This document shows, one piece after another, positions 36,127 to 43,543 of a stretch of 64,000 nucleotides of DNA; position 1 is the first letter of the stretch; each line of letters opens with the position of its first letter. A program made the translations under genes and the position numbers. The notes under the pieces were generated by a model. The model did not search any database. It was given only the letters and a program-made list of their open reading frames with translations, and was not told the origin of the DNA. The DNA comes from Myxococcales bacterium (GTDB taxonomy: Bacteria > Myxococcota > Polyangia > Polyangiales > Polyangiaceae), in assembly GCA_003151595.1 (NCBI GenBank), contig PLXW01000052.1, forward strand, positions 83,359-147,358. The letters run 5' to 3'.

Positions 36127-36455
36127 CCGAGCTGGACGCGACCGCGATCGGCCCCCTCTTCGCGTTCGTCCAACGAATCGCCAGGGGAGTCGAGAGAGGG
36201 ATGAGCGCGGACGGATCTCTCATCGCGATCAACAATCGCGTGAGCCAGAGCGTTCCGCATCTGCACGTCCACGTCATTCCGCGAACGAAGAAAGACGGGT
36301 TCCACGGGTTCTTCTGGCCGCGCCGTCCTTATGCCAGCGCAGAGGAAGCTCGCAGCGTCGGCGACGCGATTCGCGCTGCGCTCGAGCCCAGCGTGACGCC
36401 CGCGGAGCCCTCTGCGACGGATCGTGATCCGGACGCGCGCCTCACTCGACCGTGA
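35946..36455 (+). CDS. HIT-family nucleotide hydrolase or transferase, start unclear
   Basis: From 35985 the frame reads like a complete HIT domain: CAFCRIIQGELTAERVAVTE, then LFHGHVLVVPRSHVETLTEL, then the catalytic histidine triad HLHVHVIPR. HIT enzymes cleave or transfer nucleoside phosphates. The frame is open back to a stop at 35880 but has no ATG, GTG or TTG before CAFC; a CTG at 35946 is the only weak candidate used here. The first standard start, a GTG at 36090, would cut away the first 35 residues of the domain. The upstream esterase fragment is in another frame. Either an unusual start is used or the 5' end has been damaged. Confidence 0.6.
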   Translation: MALHARVAVPSAACAFCRIIQGELTAERVAVTESCLAFLDTRPLFHGHVLVVPRSHVETLTELDATAIGPLFAFVQRIARGVERGMSADGSLIAINNRVSQSVPHLHVHVIPRTKKDGFHGFFWPRRPYASAEEARSVGDAIRAALEPSVTPAEPSATDRDPDARLTRP

Positions 36456-36558
36456 GGTCGTACGTGACGTCGTCGGCGAACGACGGGAACATGTTCGACA
36501 CGCCCGCTTGGCGCGCGGTGACGTGAACGGTAGCCTTCGTCGGATCGAGAATGGTGGC
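36442..36558 (-). pseudogene. C-terminal remnant of an unidentified secreted-type protein
   Basis: On the minus strand a frame ends at 36442 with ATILDPTKATVHVTARQAGV then SNMFPSFADDVTYDLTVE. It reads like the last beta-strands of an extracellular protein. Upstream it abuts histidine-kinase sequence of the other strand, so its 5' part is lost. It overlaps the end of the HIT gene by 14 bases. Confidence 0.4.
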
Positions 36559-36564
36559 CGACGC

Positions 36565-36906
36565 CCGCGTCCGAGCTGCCGGCGTCGCTCCGGCAGGTGA
36601 TCTGGAACCTCGTCTCGAACGCGATGAAGTTCACGCCCCCTTCGGGACACGTCGAGCTCCGTCTGACGAAGTCCGGGCGATACGCGCAGAGAACAACACA
36701 GGCGCCAAAGGGGTCACGCTCACCGTCGAGATCCCAGCCACCGTCGAGAGTCCCTCCCCGGGGCCGGGATCAGGGGCCTCAATTCCCCAACCGACGGACA
36801 CGGATCTTTCAGTTGCACCTGACGAAGCCGATCGAGATCGACGCGCTGCTCTCCGCCGTCGCCTCGCTCCGGAAGCTGGCGCGGAAGCCCGCGTCCAAAA
36901 CGCCTA
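36565..36906 (+). pseudogene. Hybrid histidine kinase remnant
   Basis: Three pieces of a hybrid kinase remain. LRQVIWNLVSNAMKFTPPSG, at about 36587-36646, is the N-box of a HATPase domain. GAKGVTLTVEIPATV, at about 36702-36746 in another frame, is the last strand of such a domain. LHLTKPIEIDALLSAVASLR, at about 36816-36875, is the end of a receiver domain with its conserved Lys. The parts between them, including the ATP-lid and the phospho-acceptor Asp, are gone. It cannot code for a working kinase. Confidence 0.65.
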
Positions 36907-37047
36907 GGCGTTCACATCTAGGTCACGCCGAATGGCGGCGCAGGTTTCGAGGGTTCACCCGATCGCGCGGCGCGTCCGAGCGTCTTCGCGCAAGGTCCGC
37001 GCAAGAGAAGGGAGCGTTTTCGGCACAGTTCGAGCCGTACAAGGCAA

Positions 37048-38442
37048 TCACCTCGCGCGAGTAACGACGGACCAGGGGTTCGCCCCGGTCGCGGGCGTGT
37101 TGGGCATGGCCGTGAGGGACCCATCGCCACCGATCGAGTATTGCGAGATGTTGCCCCCTCCGCTGTTCGTCACGTAGGCGTACTTGCCCGTGGAATCGAC
37201 TGCGATGGTCAGCGGTGACAGCCCAGCCGGGACCGTGGCCCTGGACATGGCCGAGAGCGCTCCGCTGTTCGCATCGATGTTGAACTGAGAGACGTCGTTG
37301 CTGTTCCAGTTCGGCACGTAGGCGTACTTGCCGGAGGGATGGACGGTTATGTTGAACGGCTGGAGGCCCGCGTTGACCGCGGCTGGCGACATGGGTGAGA
37401 GCGCCCCGCTGTTCGAGTCTATCGTGTACTGATAGATGTTCCCATAATCGAAGCAGGCCACGTATGCGTACTTGCCCGAGGGGTGGATCGTGATCTGGCG
37501 CGGGCTCGACCCTGCCTCGACCGAGGCCGGGTTCATGGCGACGAGCGCCCCATTCGCGCCGACCGTGTATTGATAGACCACGTAGTCATTTCGCAACGTG
37601 GTCACGTACACGTTCCGCCCCGAAAGGGTGACAGCCACGGAAGAAAGCTCGTCCGTCCCTGCCCCCGGCGAGAGCGGAGCCGACGCGGAGCCGAGCGCTC
37701 CCGTCGCGCCGATACTGTACCAAAGGACGTTGCCGTAGTTGCCGGCGATCTGGTTCACGACGTACGCGTAGGTGCCCGAGGGGTTGATGGCGACGGAGAC
37801 CGGCTGCGCCCCCGTCCCTGTCGAGATTGTGGCCGGGCTCATCGGCACGAGCGCGCCACCCGCACCGATCGTGAACTGGGATACGGAGGCACCTGTGACG
37901 TCCGGCGTGTAGAGATACTTGCCCGATGGGTCGAGCGTGAGGGTCATCGGCTCATTGCCCGCCGGGACCGTCGCCGTGAGCATCGGTGTGAGCGCCCCAT
38001 TCGGGCCGATCGTGTACTGAGAGAGGCTCTGGTCCTGCGAGTTCGTCGCGTAGGCATAGCCGCCGCTCCACAAGGCGTAGAGGGAGACGCTCGAGGTGGC
38101 GAATGTGAACGTCTGCCCCGCCACGTAGGTCGTTCCGGAGCCGTCGGCTTTAGTCTGCCAGCCCACGAAGTCGTACCCGGTGTAGACGAGGTTGCCCGCG
38201 TTCCCGAGGACCGTGACCGTCTGTCCGGCCCCGTAGCAGTTGGAGTCGACCGGGACGCTGCCGCCGGTGGCTCCGTTACTGTCGTACGTCACCGTGCAGG
38301 CGCTTGACGTACCGCCTCCGCCTGCGTCTCCGCCTCCCCCGCCTCCGGCGTCGCCGCCGCCTCCTCCGCCACCGCTGCTCCCTCCGCTGCACGCCGCTAT
38401 CGACAGGGCGAGCGCAATCACTGTCCGGATGGTCGTCTTCAT
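37048..38442 (-). CDS. Lipoprotein with InlB-type repeat and lactonase-like seven-bladed propeller
   Basis: The ATG at 38442 gives 464 residues and a lipoprotein signal with lipobox ALSIAAC. A Gly/Asp linker is followed at about 50-120 by one Listeria-Bacteroides (InlB B-type) repeat, ending FATSSVSLYALW. The rest is a seven-bladed propeller of the lactonase/YVTN class with blades such as SVAINPSGTYAYVVNQ, QITIHPSGKYAYVACFDYGN, NITVHPSGKYAYVPNWNSND and LTIAVDSTGKYAYVTNSGGG. It is probably displayed on the outer membrane. Catalysis is doubtful; many such proteins are structural or binding proteins. A strong hairpin covers its ribosome-binding site. Confidence 0.85.
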   Translation of the reverse strand: MKTTIRTVIALALSIAACSGGSSGGGGGGGDAGGGGGGDAGGGGTSSACTVTYDSNGATGGSVPVDSNCYGAGQTVTVLGNAGNLVYTGYDFVGWQTKADGSGTTYVAGQTFTFATSSVSLYALWSGGYAYATNSQDQSLSQYTIGPNGALTPMLTATVPAGNEPMTLTLDPSGKYLYTPDVTGASVSQFTIGAGGALVPMSPATISTGTGAQPVSVAINPSGTYAYVVNQIAGNYGNVLWYSIGATGALGSASAPLSPGAGTDELSSVAVTLSGRNVYVTTLRNDYVVYQYTVGANGALVAMNPASVEAGSSPRQITIHPSGKYAYVACFDYGNIYQYTIDSNSGALSPMSPAAVNAGLQPFNITVHPSGKYAYVPNWNSNDVSQFNIDANSGALSAMSRATVPAGLSPLTIAVDSTGKYAYVTNSGGGNISQYSIGGDGSLTAMPNTPATGANPWSVVTRAR

Positions 38443-38483
38443 CTCGTGCTCCCTCTGGGCCAAAACCGGCAAGGAGCACGAGA
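38442..38483 (-). promoter_or_regulatory. Hairpin sequestering the Shine-Dalgarno site and start codon
   Basis: On the minus-strand mRNA the arms TCTCGTGCTCC (38483-38473) and GGAGCACGAGA (38452-38442) form a perfect 11-bp stem around a 20-base loop that itself can pair GCC with GGC. The 3' arm holds the GGAG ribosome site six bases from the ATG and includes the A of the ATG. It would block translation unless opened, for example by a protein, ligand or heat. Confidence 0.65.
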
Positions 38484-38996
38484 CGTGCCCGGTGGCTCTC
38501 CGCGCGACTTCCTGCGAGAAGTGCGTCGCGAGGCCGGTCGACGTCACGGTCGCGTGCTTCGAATGCGCCGCGGTGCAACGTCTGCGCGGGAGGCGAAGCT
38601 GGCGCGCAGCGTCCGCAACCGCCACCGCGATCTACGGTCTCCGGCGAGCGCGTGCTCCCGGCGAGTAAGAAATCGTAGCGCTCTCGCGAGATCAAGCGGC
38701 GCCGAGAGCGCGATCCCGTAACGTGTGACGGGCGGCACGGGCGACTGGCACTTTCGCGTGCTCGACCCTCGCCAGGCCCTCAGCCGCTCGAGCAACATGG
38801 GGAGCGCGTTCGCCTGTGCCCCCAGCTCGGGAGGAACCGTCTACTGCGCCCGTCTTACTCCGAGGCGATCACTCGCTCACGGCAAACCTTGCGCGCGTGC
38901 GCACCTTCGCGGGTCGGCGGCTCCCGGAGATCGAGCCCTTCGAGCGCACGCGAGCCGGGCGCCGTCCCTGGCACCACGAATGCTTGGCGACGGGAC
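38484..38996. other. Intergenic region without a recognisable gene
   Basis: This is the rest of the divergent space between the propeller lipoprotein and the flavodoxin gene. I see one 8-bp inverted repeat (CGCTCTCG and CGAGAGCG, 38679-38710) and no frame with coding character or a ribosome site. Confidence 0.5.
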
Positions 38997-39545
38997 ATGA
39001 ACACACTCGTCGTCTTCTACTCGCGAACCGGAACGACCCGCACCGTCGCGCAGCGCATCGCTCGAGAGCTCGACGCGGATCTGGAGGAGCTCTCGGAGCC
39101 GAAGGATCGCCACGGTCTTCGCGGCTACCTGAGGAGCGGCTTCGACGCCCGCCTCGATCGCTGGGTCACGCTCGAGGCCCTCGACCGCGATCCGACGAGC
39201 TACGATCTCGTCGTCGTCGGTACGCCGGTCTGGGTCTCGAGCCTGTCCGCGCCCGTGCGCACGTTCCTCGGCAACCACGCGGGGCGTCTGCGCAACGTGG
39301 CGTTCTTCGTCACCCAGGGCGGGCGGGGCGACCGTCGCGTCCTCGGGCAGATGGCCAGCGTGGTCGGCGCGAAGCCTCGAGCGACGTTGACCCTCACACA
39401 GCGCGAGGTCGAGCAGGGGACGATCGCGTCGGCGATCACGTCCTTCGTCGCGGCGCTCCGCCCGGACGCAAACGGGGTCGCAGTCTCGATGCACGCGTCG
39501 GGGTCGCTGGAGACGGAGCTCGGCTCGAGCGAGGCGCGCCCGTGA
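38997..39545 (+). CDS. Flavodoxin-family protein
   Basis: This 182-residue protein has the flavodoxin fold: VVFYSRTGTTRTVAQRIARE with the FMN phosphate-binding loop, VVVGTPVWVSSLSAPVRTFL for the isoalloxazine contact, and VAFFVTQGGRGD for the third loop. It binds FMN and carries electrons or reduces quinones in the cytoplasm. Relatives are often annotated as NAD(P)H:quinone-type or HemG-like flavodoxins; the exact role cannot be told. It is a single gene converging on the serpin gene, with 80 bases between. Confidence 0.85.
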   Translation: MNTLVVFYSRTGTTRTVAQRIARELDADLEELSEPKDRHGLRGYLRSGFDARLDRWVTLEALDRDPTSYDLVVVGTPVWVSSLSAPVRTFLGNHAGRLRNVAFFVTQGGRGDRRVLGQMASVVGAKPRATLTLTQREVEQGTIASAITSFVAALRPDANGVAVSMHASGSLETELGSSEARP

Positions 39546-39625
39546 CGAGATACCTGTGACGCCGCTCTTCGACGAGCGCGTGCGCGCAGCGACTCGCGCA
39601 AGCGCGTGTTCGATGCCGCTCGCAT

Positions 39626-40939
39626 TCACGGGGCGACGATCCGACCCGCGAACAGGACGCTGTTCGTCGGGATGTCGCGGATGAACACGAAGAAGGGGCG
39701 ATCGACGTCGACGGTCACGACGTTGACCGGCGCCGCTGTGCCCACGCCGATGACGGCAGTGGCCGCCGCGGCCTGCGTCCCGTTCTCGTCGACGCTCAGG
39801 AAGGCCTGGTGCAGCACGTCGCCGATCCACACCTTCTCGGAGGTCATGCCCGCGAAGTCGGCCGCCGTGGGATCGAAGGCGTCGGGCATGCCGAGCTTGC
39901 TCAGCTCGGTCTTGAGGCTGATGGTCGCGCCTTTGACCGTGAACTTGGGGAGCGTCATCGAGATCTGCGCGATCTGCAGCGATGAGAACAGCGATCCCAC
40001 GAAGGTGCCGTCGAGCGCCGCCTCGACCGTCGTGAACTGCCCCGGGTCGGGCAGCACGATCACCATCGACGTCTGCCCACCGGCATAGGGGAGCTCGACG
40101 GCCTGCCAGCTGGTCCCCTTGGCGTAGTTCCCTTCGAGCCCGGCGTTCATCATCGGCACCTCGGCGGTCGACGCATCCAGGTGCGTGAACGTGCCGGGCT
40201 TCGTCTGCGCGGCCTGGAACGGCGTCGCCCACCCGGCGTTGAAGTAGATGGCGTTGACGATCACGAAGCGCGTGTCCGGCGCGATCGAATGGTCGGGGAG
40301 CAGCGTCGGGATGAGGTGGTCGGTCTGGTCCGAGACCCAGCCGTTGATCGCGCCGCGCGCCGTCTCGGGCGCGTTCACGAAGTCGACCGTGCGCAGGCCC
40401 GCGCCGTAGTACGTGGCCAGCGTGTCGAGGAACGGCTTCTGGAACGTGAACGTCTTGTCGCCCCAGAGCGAGTCGATGACGTTGAGCTTGAACGCTTGCC
40501 CGTTGTCGCCCGCCTGCCCATGGGCGCGCGAGGCCAGCTCCAGATCGAGCGCGTCGAACGCCGGGTGAAGCGTGGCCTGCGGTAGCTGAAAGTCGAGCGC
40601 CGTGGCCATCTGCGTCGCCGTCGTCGCCTGCGCGCCCGCATACGTCATCGCCAGCGCGATCGACACGCTGTACGGCGAATAGAAGAGGTTGTCGGCGTCT
40701 CTGCCCGCGGCGATCGAGCGGTACATGTTCATCGCGAACGTCGTGTTGCCCGTGACGAGCGCTTGCGTGTCGGCGGGCGTCACCACGGGCGTGAGGTTGC
40801 GCGACAGCGAGGACTGCACGAGCTGGTAGTCCTGCGGCGTGCTCCCTCCTCCGGAATTGGAGCCGCTGCAGGCCGTGACGGTCAGCGGCGAGAGAGCGAC
40901 GGCGAGGACGGAGAGACTTCCGAGGATTGAGGTGCGCAT
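39626..40939 (-). CDS. Serpin (serine protease inhibitor) lipoprotein
   Basis: This 437-residue protein has a lipoprotein signal with lipobox LTVTAC, a short Ser/Gly linker and then a full serpin fold: FAMNMYRSI, NLFYSPYSVSIALAMTYAGA, FVIVNAIYFNAGWATPFQ, ELPYAGGQTSMVIVLPD and the closing DRPFFVFIRDIPTNSVLFAG. The reactive-loop hinge ENGTQAAAATAV has the small residues needed for loop insertion, so it should be inhibitory. The scissile P1 residue lies in the following VIGVGTAAPVN segment and cannot be fixed. It is probably held on the outer membrane and guards against extracellular proteases, possibly its own or those of prey. Confidence 0.9.
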   Translation of the reverse strand: MRTSILGSLSVLAVALSPLTVTACSGSNSGGGSTPQDYQLVQSSLSRNLTPVVTPADTQALVTGNTTFAMNMYRSIAAGRDADNLFYSPYSVSIALAMTYAGAQATTATQMATALDFQLPQATLHPAFDALDLELASRAHGQAGDNGQAFKLNVIDSLWGDKTFTFQKPFLDTLATYYGAGLRTVDFVNAPETARGAINGWVSDQTDHLIPTLLPDHSIAPDTRFVIVNAIYFNAGWATPFQAAQTKPGTFTHLDASTAEVPMMNAGLEGNYAKGTSWQAVELPYAGGQTSMVIVLPDPGQFTTVEAALDGTFVGSLFSSLQIAQISMTLPKFTVKGATISLKTELSKLGMPDAFDPTAADFAGMTSEKVWIGDVLHQAFLSVDENGTQAAAATAVIGVGTAAPVNVVTVDVDRPFFVFIRDIPTNSVLFAGRIVAP

Positions 40940-41014
40940 GATGAAGCGTCGATTCGCATGGGCCGTGCCAGCCCTGGCGAGGCTCGGATCCGGTCGAGGA
41001 GAACGCGCTCACAA

Positions 41015-41329
41015 TCACGGCAGCCTGTCACTGCCCGGTCCGAACGCCGAATACAGATGAAAGAGCGTGACCCCCGCTTGCCGGCGCTCCGCCTCCTTCA
41101 AGCGCGCCACATGCGATCGATAATCGTCGTTGCCACGGGGAGTCAGGATCTCGAGCGCGAGTCTCCGATCCGACGCCAGATCGGTTTCGTCGATCTCCCT
41201 CGCTCTGATGAGGGCCAAGACGACGTGCTGTGCCGCTTCGCCGATCGCCGCCGTGGGGTCGTGCGGGAGAATCATGGCCTCGATTGCCTTCGCGAGCTTC
41301 GTGAGGAGCTCAGGGTGAGCGTTCTTCAT
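41015..41329 (-). CDS. Small hypothetical protein
   Basis: From the ATG at 41329 there are 104 residues; a GTG at 41353 would add eight. The protein is helical and mixed in charge: HPELLTKLAKAIEAM, then AAIGEAAQHVVLALIRA, then LASDRRLALEILTP and DYRSHVARLKEAERRQAG. It has no signal peptide and no family I recognise. Codon use fits the neighbourhood. It is divergent from the propeller gene at 41389, and the short space between their starts must hold both promoters. Confidence 0.5.
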   Translation of the reverse strand: MKNAHPELLTKLAKAIEAMILPHDPTAAIGEAAQHVVLALIRAREIDETDLASDRRLALEILTPRGNDDYRSHVARLKEAERRQAGVTLFHLYSAFGPGSDRLP

Positions 41330-41388
41330 TTGCGACAATGAGAACCTAACCACTCCTCGCGTCCTCGCAGGATGGTTATCCAGGTGAC

Positions 41389-42618
41389 GTGGTCCGATGG
41401 TGTGCAGCGCTGACTCTCGCGATCGCGGTGACCGCGTGCGTCCCCTCGGAGCATTTGGCAGGCTCGTCCTTGCCCTCGCCGCTCGCCCCTGGGAGGGACG
41501 AGGACTGGCCGATGTTCCGCGACGATCTCGAGCGTTCGGGATTTGCCGAGGGCTCCACGGTGGGCCCCGACGTGAGCGTCGCGTGGGAGATCCCTCGCTT
41601 CAACGTCACCCGCTACGGCGCGGTGAAGGGCTCCCCGTCTGTCGTGGGGGACATGCTCTTCTGCGGAACCGACACGGGGCGCTTCATCGCCGCGCGCATC
41701 GACGACGGGAGCATCGTCTGGCAAGTGCAGCTCACGCCCACTTCGCACGGCATCCACGGGTCGCCGGCGATCGTCGGGGACGTCGTGTACATCGGCGCCT
41801 ACGACGGCACGCTCTACGCGTTCGAGCGGCAGACGGGCCTCCTCATCTGGCGTCACAAGCGCGGCTACCAGGTTGGCTCGTCGCCCGCGGTCGTGCCCGA
41901 GTGGGGCATCGTCTACAGCGCGCACGAGGAGTCGCCGAACGGCGGCGGCGTCATCCTCGCGCTCGACGCGCGCACGGGACGGGAGCTCTGGGAGATGCGG
42001 ACGGACGCGCACCCCCACTCGAGCGTCGCTGTGGACGTCGCGCGCGGGACGGTGTTCGTCGGCGACAACCTCGGGAACCTGTACGCGAGCGACGCGCGGA
42101 CGGGCGACCTGCGCTGGAGGCGTCACCTCGATCGCGAGGACGGCAAGGCGGACATCAAGACGACGCCGATGGTGATGGCGGATCGTGGCCTCGTCGTCGT
42201 CGGCGCCTGGTCCGGCAAGGTGATCGCGCTCCGCGAGGAGACCGGCGACACGGCGTGGGAGCACGCGACCGGGGGGCGCATCATGGGCTCGACGGCGCGC
42301 CTGGCGCGCGATGGGAGCGTCTTCGCGGGATCACCCTCGGGCGATCTCTTCGCCATCGACGACGCCACGGGCGCGACCAAGTGGACCTTCCACGTCGGCG
42401 CGCGAATCATGAGCTCCCCGGCCGTGAGCGGCGATGGGCGGGCCGTCGTCTTCGGCGCGAGCGACGGGGACATCTACGCCGTGCGCGCGGACACGGGCGA
42501 GAAGCTCTGGAGCGTTCACCTCGGAGGGAGCGTGAGCGGCTCGCCGACGCTCGTGGGGGATCGCATCTACGTGACGAGTCACGGGGGTGGCTTGTGGGCG
42601 CTCGTCACGCACGGATAG
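41389..42618 (+). CDS. PQQ-like (BamB-type) beta-propeller lipoprotein
   Basis: A GTG at 41389 opens a lipoprotein signal, MVRWCAALTLAIAVTAC, in a 409-residue protein. After DWPMFRDDLERSGFA, the usual opening of outer-membrane PQQ-repeat proteins, come repeated blades ending GLLIWRHK, GRELWEMR, GDLRWRRH, GDTAWEHA, GATKWTFH and GEKLWSVH, each with the conserved Trp. This gives seven to eight blades as in BamB. There is no dehydrogenase domain, so it is probably a scaffold on the outer membrane rather than a quinoprotein enzyme. Confidence 0.85.
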   Translation: MVRWCAALTLAIAVTACVPSEHLAGSSLPSPLAPGRDEDWPMFRDDLERSGFAEGSTVGPDVSVAWEIPRFNVTRYGAVKGSPSVVGDMLFCGTDTGRFIAARIDDGSIVWQVQLTPTSHGIHGSPAIVGDVVYIGAYDGTLYAFERQTGLLIWRHKRGYQVGSSPAVVPEWGIVYSAHEESPNGGGVILALDARTGRELWEMRTDAHPHSSVAVDVARGTVFVGDNLGNLYASDARTGDLRWRRHLDREDGKADIKTTPMVMADRGLVVVGAWSGKVIALREETGDTAWEHATGGRIMGSTARLARDGSVFAGSPSGDLFAIDDATGATKWTFHVGARIMSSPAVSGDGRAVVFGASDGDIYAVRADTGEKLWSVHLGGSVSGSPTLVGDRIYVTSHGGGLWALVTHG

Positions 42619-43352
42619 CTTCGACTCGTCGCGCGCGCGCTCGAGTGCCGGAGCCATCGCGTCCGCCTCGGCGAGGACGTCCGCGAGTCCGACCTCTCCC
42701 TTCTTGATCGCGAAGAGACGTTCCCGCAGCGCGCCCTCGACCTCGAACACCGGCTCCCCCTCGCGGAGCCAGCGCGTCGACACCTTCGCGAGCTTCTCGG
42801 CGAGGGCATCGAGAGTGAGCGTCGGCTCCGCGCGCAGCCACTCGAGGACGACGCCGCGATGCTCGGCGAGCCGAAGCGCAGCGCCTGACGAATCGCCTTC
42901 CCCGCCGCCCAGTACGTCGCGCTTCCGTCCGCGCTGATCAGATCCTCCGGCGGCACGACCAACCCTTGCGTCCACGCGAACGGCAGCCCGAACACCCCGC
43001 GGTGGTCCTCGTCGGACTCGGCATCCGCGAGCCCCCACGCGCGCGAGCCCACGGTCGTGTCGAGGACGACGCACGCGTGTAGCGCATCCCACGCATCCGC
43101 GCGGCGATGCGCGAACAGAACCTGCCCGACGCGACGCGGAGACAGCTCACCTCGCGCGTAGCGCACGACGCCGACGCCCACGATGGTGACGTCCAGGTCG
43201 TCGCCGTCGATCTTGGTCACGCGTCCGACCGAGCCTTGCGGCACGCGACGCTCGCCGACGATGCGATCGACGCGCGTGATCACCTCGGTCCCGTGCGGAA
43301 GCGGGACGGCGCGCGAGTCGAGCTGCTCGAGGTTACGAAGGCGAAGGTCCAT
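42619..43352 (-). pseudogene. Nucleotidyltransferase (COG3541-like), frameshifted with internal deletion
   Basis: The first 155 codons read as a normal protein of this family: an N-terminal SH3-like part (LPHGTEVITRVDRIVGERRV) and the polymerase-beta type core VVLDTTVGSRAWGLADAESD followed by EDHRGVF, which keeps the metal-binding Asp pair. After KAIRQALR near 42880 the sequence jumps and the frame changes. The C-terminal part, LEWLRAEPTLTLDALAEKLA, then RERLFAIKKGEVGLADVLAE, continues in the other frame without a stop into the 3' end of the PQQ-like gene. The central part of the family is missing. Confidence 0.7.
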
Positions 43353-43486
43353 CGCGATGCGCGAGAGCCTACCCGGACGGCGAAAGCGACGCGCGTCGCG
43401 GAGACATCGCCGATCGACAAATGCGAATCAAGCAGGGCTTCAGCCCGTCACTTGCCTCGCCGATGCGAGCCGCGCGCAAAAGCGAA

Positions 43487-43516
43487 ACGCCCGGCCTCCT
43501 CTCGGATGCCGGGCGT
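43487..43516 (-). terminator. Rho-independent terminator of the cytochrome gene
   Basis: ACGCCCGGC and GCCGGGCGT form a 9-bp stem with a 12-base loop; on the minus strand it is followed by TTTCGCTTTT. It lies 28 bases after the stop at 43544. Confidence 0.75.
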
Positions 43517-43543
43517 CGCGCGGTCAGAAACGGGCGAAACGGA

